Assembly: GCF_023630255.1 (NCBI RefSeq)
Contig: NZ_JALPRS010000001.1
Coordinates: 186,001-250,000 of the forward strand
DNA length: 64,000 nucleotides
Direction of reading: 5' to 3'
From: Pontibacter deserti
Lineage (GTDB): Bacteria; Bacteroidota; Bacteroidia; Cytophagales; Hymenobacteraceae
The notes under the pieces were generated by a model that did not search any database, was not told the origin of the DNA, and saw nothing but the letters and a program-made list of their open reading frames with translations. The position numbers were made by a program, and so were the translations under genes. This document shows positions 54,649-62,446 of this stretch, piece by piece. Each line of letters begins with the position of its first letter. Within the stretch, counting starts at the first letter, position 1.

Positions 54649-55404
54649 TTAAACTCTAAAAGAATTAGCTGTTATTTTGTTGACTGCTTCAGCTAAGGTT
54701 TTAGCAACCAGAGAACATTCTTTAGCACAGGCACTGTTACCTTGTAGCCCTTTGACTTTGATATTACCTGAAGTAACAGTCTCTGCAAGCTGGAAAAGAA
54801 TAAGCTCTTGGGGGCTCATGTGGTCTCTGAAATTGGCAGATTTAGGTAACCCTAATTTTTCCAATACGTCTTTACTGCTGCCACCTGCAATAGGAATAGT
54901 TATGGCTTTTGTACACAGCGCATACCCATACTTGTGTACCCCATGCGCCTTTAAGGTATCCGTAAAAACCTGCCTTGCAAACTTCCCGTCAAACCTTGCT
55001 TTAATATGTTCATCACTCCAACCCTTCTTTTTATAGCTGTTGTATGCCCTGTCTAATACTAACTCAGGGTTTTGCTCTTCTTCGATTCGCTCAAAGAATA
55101 CTTGGTTAACAGCGTAGTGCAATTCGGGAGAAAGATACTTGGCATAGGCTAATGCTATCTGCTTATGTGCGTAAGTACCGCCGCCTTTGCCTCTCTTGGT
55201 TTTTATAATGCAATTCTGAGTTGCATTTAGGATTCCACAAACCGTTTCGATCAATTGTTGTGTAGAATCTTGATTGATCCAGAAGTTAGGAGCTTGTTCT
55301 CTTTTACTACCGGAGGCTTTCCACAAATCTGTTATTGAGATTTTATCATCTTTATCTAATTGAACATCAACAGAATTGATTGTAAGAACTAATAATTCAT
55401 TCAT
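54649..55404 (-). CDS. KilA-N domain protein
   Basis: A 251-aa DNA-binding protein. ISITDLWKASGSKREQAPNFW, then a GGTYAHKQIALAYAKYLSPE segment and LHYAVNQVFFERI form a typical KilA-N domain (about 20-110), common in phages and mobile elements. The C-terminal half is unrecognised (KYGYALCTKAITIPIAGGSS). Its ATG overlaps the stop of a 36-codon ORF as TAATG, so translation is coupled to the excisionase-like gene further upstream. Probably a regulator or replication accessory of the element. Confidence 0.85.
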   Translation of the reverse strand: MNELLVLTINSVDVQLDKDDKISITDLWKASGSKREQAPNFWINQDSTQQLIETVCGILNATQNCIIKTKRGKGGGTYAHKQIALAYAKYLSPELHYAVNQVFFERIEEEQNPELVLDRAYNSYKKKGWSDEHIKARFDGKFARQVFTDTLKAHGVHKYGYALCTKAITIPIAGGSSKDVLEKLGLPKSANFRDHMSPQELILFQLAETVTSGNIKVKGLQGNSACAKECSLVAKTLAEAVNKITANSFRV

Positions 55405-55514
55405 TATTTGCCTCCCTTCTTGATATCACATGCACGGACAACAACACCCGGACCAAAAGCGAGCAGAGCACGAAGAAGCAGGTACTCAACTTTGTAAGAT
55501 ATTCTCCCTTGCAT
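55404..55514 (-). CDS. 36-aa small protein translationally coupled on both sides
   Basis: Starts MQGRISYKVEYLLLRALLAF and ends DIKKGGK before TAA. Its ATG shares the A of the upstream excisionase-like gene's TAA (TAATG at 55516-55512), and its own TAA overlaps the ATG of the KilA-N gene in the same way (55406-55402). Such tight packing on both sides strongly suggests that it is translated. A purine-rich GGGAGGC precedes the KilA-N start. Amphipathic and basic; function unknown. It could modulate the excisionase or the KilA-N protein. Confidence 0.65.
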   Translation of the reverse strand: MQGRISYKVEYLLLRALLAFGPGVVVRACDIKKGGK

Positions 55515-55870
55515 TACCTTACCCTCCTCCCTGTTTTGATAGCCGAAACTGCTTCTTTGGCAATTTCGATTTGAGTTTGTTTGCGCCCAGAGTTCACCCA
55601 GTCTATTAATTCAAGCTTCGAAAAGTAGAGGCGTTTCCCCCTTTTGCTGAAAGGGATTAAGCGTCGCTGCGTAAAACTGTACAATGTTGGAACTGCTAAG
55701 CTTAAGAACTCAGCAGCTTCTTTAACATTAAGTAACTTATCTTCTGTTTGTATTGAAGTAAAGCTAGATTGGGATAGTTGTTGTAAGAGTATATCTAGCT
55801 TAAGGGAAAGGGGAGATACGGCTTGATTTACAGCCCGTGTTAGTAGTTGATCGAATGTAAATTGCTCCAT
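55514..55870 (-). CDS. excisionase / helix-turn-helix protein
   Basis: A 118-aa DNA-binding protein. LLNVKEAAEFLSLAVPTLYSFTQRRLIPFSKRGKRLYFSKLELIDWVNSG, read in shorter pieces, is the classic HTH_17 excisionase pattern of Bacteroidota mobile elements; the N-terminal 45 residues form a helix likely used for dimerisation. It lies two genes downstream of the integrase and begins a coupled run of three genes. Likely directs excision with the integrase. Confidence 0.82.
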   Translation of the reverse strand: MEQFTFDQLLTRAVNQAVSPLSLKLDILLQQLSQSSFTSIQTEDKLLNVKEAAEFLSLAVPTLYSFTQRRLIPFSKRGKRLYFSKLELIDWVNSGRKQTQIEIAKEAVSAIKTGRRVR

Positions 55871-55938
55871 TATATGTTTTGTTAATTGATAATGTGAGCA
55901 AGAAATAAAGTAAGTAGATGGTAAGTATCAATTATAAA

Positions 55939-57090
55939 TTACTTACCAATCTTACCATTCATTGTCTTCAGATCGAAGTCCCAGGTTCGAGGCTTTGTTG
56001 AGAATTTAGTGTAAGTAGTATTCCATGCTACTTCGGGTTCATTAAAATGATTTGGGAATACTTTATATAAGAAATCAACATAAAGTTTTTTCTCATTATG
56101 TCTGCTACCGTACATGGTGACACTAACTAAATAGAAGGCATATCTAATATGACCTTTTTGCATTCCTACTAAATAAATAGGATCTATATCAATAGGTATT
56201 TCTTTTTTACTAATAAGATGTAATGTGTAATCGTATAAGCGTTTGAAATCAAACTCTGGCATAATACGGGCCCCACTTATATTATAACCAGCTAGAAAGT
56301 TTATATGCTTCAATGACTGAAGCTTCTTATCTTCAAGATGCTGCTCATTAATTCTAGGGTGCACATCGCCTATTGTACTTAATTGTTTTTTATTCTGTGA
56401 TGAACTTTGGGTGATGGTTAATGTGTCCTGCTTTACTGTAATAGCTAAATGACTTTGATAAATATCTATTGTGCTCCACAATTCATAAATAATAGCATCC
56501 TTTACTAATGTAATCAGACCTAAATACTTTTCTAGATATTTTGAATCAATCAAATCAGCTTCTATAGTTACCTCATAATAGTTTTTGTTGAATATGTTAT
56601 TGGTCTTTGCCGGAATTAATCCTCCTGTGATTGGGGAGTAATAAGAAGGTGTAACCTTAGTAAATCTTTCTAAATGACCATACTCTCGATCTGGATGACT
56701 AAAAAAATCGTCTTCAGCATCCTTAATCTTGAAAGCAAATTCTTCAAGAGCAAAATGATTGTGCTGATTAATCACCTTTAAGGCTGCTTCTTTAGATATA
56801 TCAATGGTAGATAATAGGTCTCTTTTGATATTGTTGAAATAGAGTTGTTTGTTTAAATCATTATAACTGTGCATAACATTTTCAAACTCATCTTTTAAGT
56901 TAGGAAGTATCTCTAATAGCCTTTTAACGGGCTCTTCGATGTTATCATATCCTGGAATTCCGAAGTAAGTCTCTTTGTCTTTAATTGGATTCTTAGTTTT
57001 GAAACGAAAGTATTCTATCAAATATTCCTGGCTTCCTATCGTGTGCAGTGTACTTAATAGGAGTAATTTATTATGGCCAACAGATTTCAT
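55939..57090 (-). CDS. unknown protein adjacent to the integrase (383 aa)
   Basis: A soluble 383-aa protein, starting MKSVGHNKLLLLSTLHTIG. Segments such as LEEFAFKIKDAEDDFFSHPDREYGHL and YAFYLVSVTMYGSRHNEKKLYVDFLYKVFP suggest mixed alpha/beta. I recognise no motif. It lies 21 bases after the integrase gene on the same strand, before the excisionase-like gene, and so belongs to the mobility and maintenance module. Whether it helps recombination, replication or defence cannot be told. Confidence 0.7.
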   Translation of the reverse strand: MKSVGHNKLLLLSTLHTIGSQEYLIEYFRFKTKNPIKDKETYFGIPGYDNIEEPVKRLLEILPNLKDEFENVMHSYNDLNKQLYFNNIKRDLLSTIDISKEAALKVINQHNHFALEEFAFKIKDAEDDFFSHPDREYGHLERFTKVTPSYYSPITGGLIPAKTNNIFNKNYYEVTIEADLIDSKYLEKYLGLITLVKDAIIYELWSTIDIYQSHLAITVKQDTLTITQSSSQNKKQLSTIGDVHPRINEQHLEDKKLQSLKHINFLAGYNISGARIMPEFDFKRLYDYTLHLISKKEIPIDIDPIYLVGMQKGHIRYAFYLVSVTMYGSRHNEKKLYVDFLYKVFPNHFNEPEVAWNTTYTKFSTKPRTWDFDLKTMNGKIGK

Positions 57091-57111
57091 TTGGTTATGC
57101 TTTATATGTAG

Positions 57112-58425
57112 CTATTCGGATTCTTTATTACTGGTAAAGGCAGTTAGCTTAGCTGTATATTGTTTTTTAACATCATTCTCAAAGCTATCTAGATAAGATT
57201 CAGTGGTTCTTAAATTGCTGTGTCCCAGTGATTCGGAAATAAACTCGATGGGAGCGCCTGCACGCTTTAGTACTGTTGAGAATGAATGCCTCGCTGTATA
57301 AGAAGTAACATTTTTATCAATGCCTACTGAACTAGCAATTCGCTTTATATATTTATTAAGTGTTTTAGTTGCTTGTCTTACCTTAGCAAGCTCCATATCA
57401 GGAGATAAACCTTCCGTGAGTATGGGAAAGACATAGCTATTATCCAAAGCTGGCTTATTACCCCAACGATTAATAATCTGATCGACTTCAGGAGTGCGTA
57501 TTGCAACAATAGTCTTTAAATCATGTCTTGAAGTGCGCTCAGTTTTAGCTCTTACAAATGTTATGTTATCTGTAGAAAGCTGTCTATACTTGAGTCTTGC
57601 AATGTCTTTCATGTTTATGCCATTGCATAAATATGAGAATATCCAAAAGTCTCGTGCTTTCTCCTCACTATTGTGATTGGTTTTGTAATGGAATATCTTT
57701 TCAATATCAGCTAGGGGAAGTGCCTTCTTTACATTTTTACTTGCTGGCGTTTGATATTTCCTTTTGCCAAATGGGTACAAGTCTTTATCTAGGTCTCCAG
57801 ATGAAATTACATCATTAAATAATGTTTTCAACGTTCGTAGATACATGCTTACAGTTGTTAATGTCTTGCCCCGCCCAAGCATCCATTTTTCATATCCTTT
57901 CAAAAAATCTACAGTTACAGCAGAGAAGGGTAGGGGTCTTTTGTTTTTCAAAAGTGATTCTCTTCTTTTCTCCCTTTCTTTAGTAGTAACCCCTTTGCGG
58001 TTTGTTAAAGGTTGTTTTAGGGTATATGCTATTAGAGAGTAATAGGCGCTCTCATAATTACTAGCATTTCCCGCTTGCCCCTCATCCCGTAATATTTTAA
58101 TATGTTGTTCATAAGTAGAAAAGACTTCGTCCCTGTAGGCTTTATCCAAGAATTTTTTTTCAAATAAAGCAAATGAGAATGGTGAAAGTTTTTCGATTAC
58201 TTTTATGGCTTTCTGCTCAATAGCTTGGAATGCGATTTGAAGCTTCTTGTATTCCCCTTTAGGTTTCTCACCTTTTGTTTTAGAAAACTCATCTTCGCTT
58301 AATGAATAGATAGTGCCAAAGTATTTCCTTTGTCTTAGGTATGTAATTCTTAGTTTGACCGGGTATGTGCCATCTTTTAGCGCCCGTCTAGTATCGAGCA
58401 TCACTGAAGTATGGGGAATGGACAT
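57112..58425 (-). CDS. int: tyrosine recombinase / phage-type integrase
   Basis: A 437-aa integrase of the Bacteroidota type. An N-terminal arm-binding region (LRITYLRQRKYFGTIYSLSE) is followed by a SAM-like core-binding domain and the catalytic domain. Active-site residues appear as DIARLKYRQL (first Arg), TARHSFSTVL (Arg-His), LGHSNLRTTESYL (His and nucleophile Tyr near 411). A TTG three codons upstream (58434) opens the frame, but ATG 58425 is chosen. It sits next to attR and reads into the element, with arm-type sites overlapping its start. Confidence 0.93.
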   Translation of the reverse strand: MSIPHTSVMLDTRRALKDGTYPVKLRITYLRQRKYFGTIYSLSEDEFSKTKGEKPKGEYKKLQIAFQAIEQKAIKVIEKLSPFSFALFEKKFLDKAYRDEVFSTYEQHIKILRDEGQAGNASNYESAYYSLIAYTLKQPLTNRKGVTTKEREKRRESLLKNKRPLPFSAVTVDFLKGYEKWMLGRGKTLTTVSMYLRTLKTLFNDVISSGDLDKDLYPFGKRKYQTPASKNVKKALPLADIEKIFHYKTNHNSEEKARDFWIFSYLCNGINMKDIARLKYRQLSTDNITFVRAKTERTSRHDLKTIVAIRTPEVDQIINRWGNKPALDNSYVFPILTEGLSPDMELAKVRQATKTLNKYIKRIASSVGIDKNVTSYTARHSFSTVLKRAGAPIEFISESLGHSNLRTTESYLDSFENDVKKQYTAKLTAFTSNKESE

Positions 58426-58427
58426 TG

Positions 58428-58462
58428 TGTGCAAATATTAAAGTGAACACACAATTTGCACA
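58428..58462. promoter_or_regulatory. right-end integrase arm-type sites
   Basis: TGTGCAAAT-type 9-mer at 58428-58436 and its complement ATTTGCACA at 58454-58462, mirroring the pair at the left end. The first touches the integrase start, so integrase may regulate itself. A palindrome around CGTACATTTGTACG lies at about 58504-58517. Confidence 0.5.
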
Positions 58463-58578
58463 CAATGTGTGAAAATAACAATCAATAACAAATAATATCT
58501 ATTCGTACATTTGTACGTTTTAGCACATTTTATGCAGGTTTTATAATGACTTATAAATATGTATTAAACCTGTGGTTA

Positions 58579-58625
58579 TGCCTTCTAAGCAGTAGGTCTT
58601 TGGTTCGAATCCAAACGGGATCACT
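58579..58625 (+). repeat. attR: 47-bp copy of the tRNA-Arg 3' part
   Basis: Exact match to 40470-40516. It lacks the 5' half of the tRNA (D arm and acceptor), so it is not a functional tRNA gene. Confidence 0.92.
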
Positions 58626-58662
58626 AAAAAAGCCTCTTTACATAAAGTAAAGAGGCTTTTTT
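58626..58662 (+). terminator. original tRNA-Arg terminator displaced by the element
   Basis: AAAAAAGCCTCTTTAC (58626-58641) pairs perfectly with 58647-58662, with T-rich end. It follows attR exactly as a terminator would follow the uninterrupted tRNA gene. It may also serve the convergent cytochrome gene. Confidence 0.8.
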
Positions 58663-58764
58663 GTTTTCAGATGTATAAATCCTTTAGGAAACGCTCTGGT
58701 AAACTTGAAAGCTGCCAAATTACATCCTGAGTAGTTGTTCTTTTCCTGCAATGTGTAGCAGATG

Positions 58765-59181
58765 CTACTTCTTCTCAGCCGGACAAGCTTCCAGCATTTC
58801 TTCTACTTCCGGGAAAGTATAGCGCTCGTTTTTATTACCGAAGTTAGTCTGGATGTAATTAAGCAGGTTGGTTATTTCGTCTTCGCGCAGGGTAAGTACA
58901 CCGGGCATCTCTTTGTTATACTCTATGCCATTTACTACCATCGGGCCAGATGCACCATTTCGGATCAGGCAGGCTAACTCGTCGCGGTGCGTTTGCAGGT
59001 AATCAGCTTTGGCTATGGGCGGAATGAGGCCGCGTAAGCCGGAACCGTCTTCCATGTGGCAGCTCTGGCAATGCTGCACGTATAGTTTCTGGCCCTGGTT
59101 CTGTTTATCAGTAAAGCATTGTGTAAGCGTAGTAAGTGCTAAAGCACCTAATACACCTGCTGCAAATCTATTTTTTCTCAT
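58765..59181 (-). CDS. c-type cytochrome lipoprotein
   Basis: A 138-aa periplasmic electron carrier. Signal VLGALALTTLTQC ends in a lipobox (Cys22). The haem site is CQSCH (Cys38, Cys41, His42) and the distal ligand is probably Met92 in YNKEMPGV. Single-haem class I size. It overlaps the SCO1-like gene upstream by 14 bases. Together with that copper chaperone it suggests a link to cytochrome oxidase assembly or function. Confidence 0.9.
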   Translation of the reverse strand: MRKNRFAAGVLGALALTTLTQCFTDKQNQGQKLYVQHCQSCHMEDGSGLRGLIPPIAKADYLQTHRDELACLIRNGASGPMVVNGIEYNKEMPGVLTLREDEITNLLNYIQTNFGNKNERYTFPEVEEMLEACPAEKK

Positions 59182-59851
59182 GCTGTTGCTCTTTCAGCAA
59201 TACATCTATATCCTGTAGCAAACGGTCCACGTCTTCCTGCTCTGTGCCTTCGTATTTACCACGAATGTGGCGGTTCTGGTCGATCAGCATAAAATGCCCG
59301 CTGTGCGAAAAGCCACCTTCTACATCTTTGTCTTCCTGGGCACCAACAAAGTACTTCATAGCAATGTCATAGATGCTGTCGCGGTCGCCGGTTAAAAAGT
59401 GCCATTTGTTTGTTGCTACATTCAGGCGCTCAGCATACTCTTTTAAAACAGCTACAGTATCATGTTTCGGGTCGATAGTGTGGGAGAGTAGTACCACGTT
59501 CGGATTGTCTTTATACTTCTCGTACACGCGCAGCATCTGGTTTTTCATTTTAGGGCAGATACTAGGGCAGGTCGTGAAAAAGAAATCGGTAACATAAACT
59601 TTTCCTGCTACAGTCTCCTGGGTAACAAGCTGGCTATCCTGGTTTACAAAGGCAAATTCAGGGATCTGGTGGTAAACGGTATCTGTAACGGTTTTGCCAT
59701 CTACTTCGCTGGTTACAGCTTCGCGCTCTCCAAGTATAGGTAAGGTATTCTCAGATGGGTTGCTCTGGCAACTATAGGTTAGGGCAGCTGAAAGTATAAA
59801 AGCTGCAGCAAGCATGATTTGCTTCAGGCTATACTTATTTCTTTGGTTCAT
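59168..59851 (-). CDS. SCO1/SenC/PrrC copper chaperone
   Basis: A 227-aa membrane-anchored thioredoxin-fold protein that delivers copper to the CuA site of cytochrome oxidase. Signal AAAFILSAALTYSC gives a lipobox (Cys28). The copper ligands are in FTTCPSICP (Cys95, Cys99) and GGFSHSGHF (His183). It overlaps both the downstream cytochrome c gene (14 bases) and the upstream lipoprotein gene (17 bases), so the three are translated as a coupled set. Confidence 0.92.
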   Translation of the reverse strand: MNQRNKYSLKQIMLAAAFILSAALTYSCQSNPSENTLPILGEREAVTSEVDGKTVTDTVYHQIPEFAFVNQDSQLVTQETVAGKVYVTDFFFTTCPSICPKMKNQMLRVYEKYKDNPNVVLLSHTIDPKHDTVAVLKEYAERLNVATNKWHFLTGDRDSIYDIAMKYFVGAQEDKDVEGGFSHSGHFMLIDQNRHIRGKYEGTEQEDVDRLLQDIDVLLKEQQHEKK

Positions 59852-60269
59852 ATTGTTCTGATACTTGGTGGGCAGCCTGTATGGTGCTGTCCATAATGGT
59901 TCTTACTCTTTTAATTTTCTGTAATTCCTGCTGCAGGTAATTTATCGCTTGTTTGTGTTGCAAAGTATCAGGAACTTTATAGTTACGCATCCAGTTCATC
60001 ATACTTTCATCTGCTGCCTCCAGGCCGGCAATGTTCTGCTGTAGTGCCTGTATGGTAGCGCTGTCTGGTTGCTGGGTGGTTAGGGTGTCGCTGAGGGCCT
60101 GCAGGTTGCGTCGCAGTTTTATGATAGTACCCATTTCGGCCATGGCAGAATCGTGTACAGCCATAACCTGGTTTTCCAGATCGGCTTTCTGTTCGGCTTC
60201 TGATGGGCCGGGAGTACAACCTGCAAGTATAGCTAATGGCAAAGCCAGCAGTATGATCAGCTTTTTCAC
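59835..60269 (-). CDS. coiled-coil lipoprotein of unknown function
   Basis: A 144-aa lipoprotein with signal MKKLIILLALPLAILAGC. The mature part is almost wholly helical with heptad-like spacing (AEQKADLENQVMAVHDSAMAE; INYLQQELQKIKRVRTIMDS). No catalytic motif. First gene of the overlapping set with the SCO1-like protein and cytochrome c, so it may help an envelope step in oxidase assembly (inference from position). Confidence 0.8.
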   Translation of the reverse strand: MKKLIILLALPLAILAGCTPGPSEAEQKADLENQVMAVHDSAMAEMGTIIKLRRNLQALSDTLTTQQPDSATIQALQQNIAGLEAADESMMNWMRNYKVPDTLQHKQAINYLQQELQKIKRVRTIMDSTIQAAHQVSEQYEPKK

Positions 60270-60396
60270 GATGTGTTTCAGGATGAAGCTTTTGAATTAC
60301 AGCTACGAAGGTACGGGCTATTGCAGGAATGTAAAAATACAGGCAGGTATAAATTGACTTTTAACGCCAGAAAGCAGGTTATCCTCTATAAAAACA

Positions 60397-60421
60397 AAAG
60401 CCCGGCTACAACCGGGCCTTT
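60397..60421 (-). terminator. GC-rich hairpin terminator
   Basis: AAAGCCCGG and CCGGGCCTTT form a stem with one bulge around CTACAA; a T run follows on the minus strand. It ends the DUF2267 gene. Confidence 0.6.
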
Positions 60422-60439
60422 ATAAATTCAAATATTTCA

Positions 60440-60865
60440 TCAGGCTGCTACCATAATCTCAGAATGTAACGCATGTTCTATCTGTTGGTATTGGCCTTCA
60501 GAAAGATGATCTTTCAGGAAGCTCATCACATCCTGGAAAGCATAATGTGCATGCTCCAGGGTAGGGAAGTCAGCTATTTCTGCAAACGTGTCTTTAGACC
60601 GGATAAAGTCCAGCCATTCTTTCTCGTGGCGTATGCGCACCGGTTCATGCATGTTGTAGCCATCAAAGTATATACCTTTCCAGATGATAGGTAATTGGGC
60701 TGCCAGATGAATTGCTTCGCCAGGCTGAATCCTGTCGCGGATGGCGTGCAGTACAGCCCTGAAAATCCGGTTCGCTTTGTTAACATCGTCAATTCCTAAA
60801 TAAGTGCAGAGCTCGTTGCTCCAGGTGTTGGCGTCTTTCACATAATTCTCAAAATTCATTGCCAT
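60440..60865 (-). CDS. DUF2267 family protein
   Basis: A 141-aa soluble helical protein. The N-terminal half matches the DUF2267 pattern: YLGIDDVNKANRIFRAVLHAIRDRIQPGEAIHLAAQLPIIWKGIYFDGY, read in pieces. Its function is not known to me; this family often accompanies stress-response genes. The ATG at 60865 is preceded after 5 bases by AAAAAGGAGG (60880-60871), a strong Shine-Dalgarno rare in this window. ATG 60859 is an alternative start. Single gene with its own terminator. Confidence 0.87.
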   Translation of the reverse strand: MAMNFENYVKDANTWSNELCTYLGIDDVNKANRIFRAVLHAIRDRIQPGEAIHLAAQLPIIWKGIYFDGYNMHEPVRIRHEKEWLDFIRSKDTFAEIADFPTLEHAHYAFQDVMSFLKDHLSEGQYQQIEHALHSEIMVAA

Positions 60866-60935
60866 TACTACCTCCTTTTTAAGTTACACATCATCTAATT
60901 TATTAACGATGCCCGCGTTGTTATTGGTTGTTTGT

Positions 60936-61028
60936 TATCAGTAAACAGGTAGCAGTAAGCAGTTATCAGTATAAAGTAAGTGGTAAGCATCAGACAGCAA
61001 ATAATGAGCAATAAGCAGTAAGCACAAT
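60936..61028 (+). repeat. degenerate AGCAGTAAGC / TTATCAGTA tract
   Basis: Low-complexity run of TAGCAGTAAGCAGTTATCAG-like units in the gap between the DUF2267 and DUF486 genes. A related run (TAGTTACTGGTTGTTGGCAG) lies at about 61428-61495. No gene here. Confidence 0.45.
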
Positions 61029-61071
61029 TATTATAATTTCTCTGACTAAAAAGGTGTTACTATAATTGGAA

Positions 61072-61401
61072 TCACCACTTTTTGAATACAAAGAAAACGG
61101 CGGCAAGTATAAGTATAAACCCAACTATGTAATTCCATTTTACTTCTTCACGCAGGTAAAGAACTGAAAAGCCGATAAATACTACCAAGGTTATTACTTC
61201 CTGTATGGTCTTGAGCTGAAAAGCAGAGAATTGCCCATGGCCGATGCGGTTGGCCGGCACCTGGAAACAGTACTCAAAAAAGGCTATCAACCAGCTGATA
61301 AGTATAACTTTCCACAACGATACGTCTTTATACTTGAGGTGGCCATACCAGGCAAAAGTCATAAAGATGTTGGAGATCAAAAGCAAAACTATAGTTTTCA
61401 T
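61072..61401 (-). CDS. DUF486 family small membrane protein
   Basis: A 109-aa inner-membrane protein with four helices. The sequence SNIFMTFAWYGHLKY, WLIAFFEYCFQVPANRIGHGQFSAFQLKTIQE and LREEVKWNYIVGFILILAAVFFVFK matches the DUF486 family, a small branch of the drug/metabolite-transporter superfamily. Likely works as a dimer; substrate unknown. Single gene. Confidence 0.9.
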   Translation of the reverse strand: MKTIVLLLISNIFMTFAWYGHLKYKDVSLWKVILISWLIAFFEYCFQVPANRIGHGQFSAFQLKTIQEVITLVVFIGFSVLYLREEVKWNYIVGFILILAAVFFVFKKW

Positions 61402-61556
61402 AAAGTATAAGAATAGCCGTAAATATAGTTGGTAGTTACTGGTTGTTGGCAGTTAGTTCTTAGCACCAATAACGGGTAACAAGTAATCAACAACTAAAAT
61501 TAAACCTGTGGCACGATTATAGATATTAGAAGTTCTATATAAAGCCTTACACAACT

Positions 61557-62201
61557 ATGAAAAGAATTTATATCTGGGCACTAATTCTGTGTGGCAGCGC
61601 GGCTATACTTGCCGGGTGTCAAAAGCAGGAAATCGAAGAAGAGAATTACCTTGAAGTAATAGGCGAGTACGACGAAGTAACACCAGATGCAGGTTATCGC
61701 TTAACACTTTCCTATAACGGACCTATGAGCATGCGCGATAAATTTCAGGCGTGGGCAGACTCGATGCGCAAGGTGCTGCCGGGCATGGTAAAGACAAACG
61801 ACAATATATACATAAACTACATGCCCGAACAGATGAGCAAACGACCAAGCAGCGAGCTGTTTCAGGTGGGAGTAACTTATATTGTAAATGTGGCTGATAG
61901 CGCTACTTACGAGCAACTTGCCAGGGACATGCTGAAACGCCAGATACCATTCAGCCTGAACATGACCGGCACATTTATAGAACCCCAAAAGAAACTTGCT
62001 CTGCAGCAAAAGATACTAGCCAAAGCAATAGACAACGCTAAAGCAAAGCTTGATTTCCTGAAAGGTGGCAGGCCTGGAAGCAGGTACGAAATCGTAAGTA
62101 TAGAAGAACTGGATAACCTGCAACCCTACGGCCCCGACTACTTTGACTTTAACCGCCGCATGGTTGCCCGCGTGAGGGTAAAAGCCCGCCTTATAGACTA
62201 A
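61557..62201 (+). CDS. SIMPL-like (DUF541) lipoprotein
   Basis: A 214-aa lipoprotein with signal WALILCGSAAILAGC. The C-terminal part (LAKAIDNAKAKLDFLKGGRP then SRYEIVSIEELDN) resembles the A-x-x-D-A-x-x-K-A-x-x-L repeat of SIMPL/DUF541 domains. These periplasmic proteins have no firm biochemical role. The N-terminus after Cys is acidic. It is followed by a terminator and then gyrB. Confidence 0.65.
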   Translation: MKRIYIWALILCGSAAILAGCQKQEIEEENYLEVIGEYDEVTPDAGYRLTLSYNGPMSMRDKFQAWADSMRKVLPGMVKTNDNIYINYMPEQMSKRPSSELFQVGVTYIVNVADSATYEQLARDMLKRQIPFSLNMTGTFIEPQKKLALQQKILAKAIDNAKAKLDFLKGGRPGSRYEIVSIEELDNLQPYGPDYFDFNRRMVARVRVKARLID

Positions 62202-62228
62202 TCTTATTTTCCTGTTTTTAATTGCCGG

Positions 62229-62256
62229 AGGGCTGCCAGCACAAGTTGGCAGCTCT
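62229..62256 (+). terminator. hairpin terminator
   Basis: AGGGCTGCCA (62229-62238) pairs with TGGCAGCTCT (62247-62256), one G-U, followed by TTTG. It ends the lipoprotein gene. A second small hairpin, CAGTGG/CCACTG, lies at about 62370-62388 in the gyrB leader. Confidence 0.6.
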
Positions 62257-62446
62257 TTGTGTTTTATGCGGTATAAAGTTGATAAACAGGCACTAATACA
62301 GGTATAATTTTGTTGCTATATAGTTGCTGTTGCGTCATGGCAAAGTATAAACCTTACTGCTTGTAGCGCCAGTGGTTTTTAGCCACTGAAAGTATAGCAT
62401 AATCGAAATAAAAGTGGTAATTTTACCTACTAATCTACCTTATTAA

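Larger units (their letters stand above)
40517..58625. mobile_element. 18.1-kb integrative element in tRNA-Arg
   Basis: Bounded by the 47-bp attL and attR. It encodes a tyrosine integrase next to attR, two excisionase-like HTH proteins, a KilA-N protein, a polymerase of the family-A-like TV-Pol type, and cargo including TPR/PIN, HEPN-like and M23 peptidase genes. I see no conjugation, capsid or portal genes, so it is not a recognisable ICE or phage. Base composition is more AT-rich than the flanks, and the heptamer AAGTATA/TATACTT is rare in it. Confidence 0.9.

Noticed and set aside
40517..58578. Prophage or conjugative element
   Set aside because: No capsid, portal, terminase, tail, relaxase or type IV secretion genes are visible; KilA-N alone is not diagnostic.
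58579..58625. Second tRNA-Arg
   Set aside because: Only the 3' part is present; the acceptor and D arm are missing, so it is attR.
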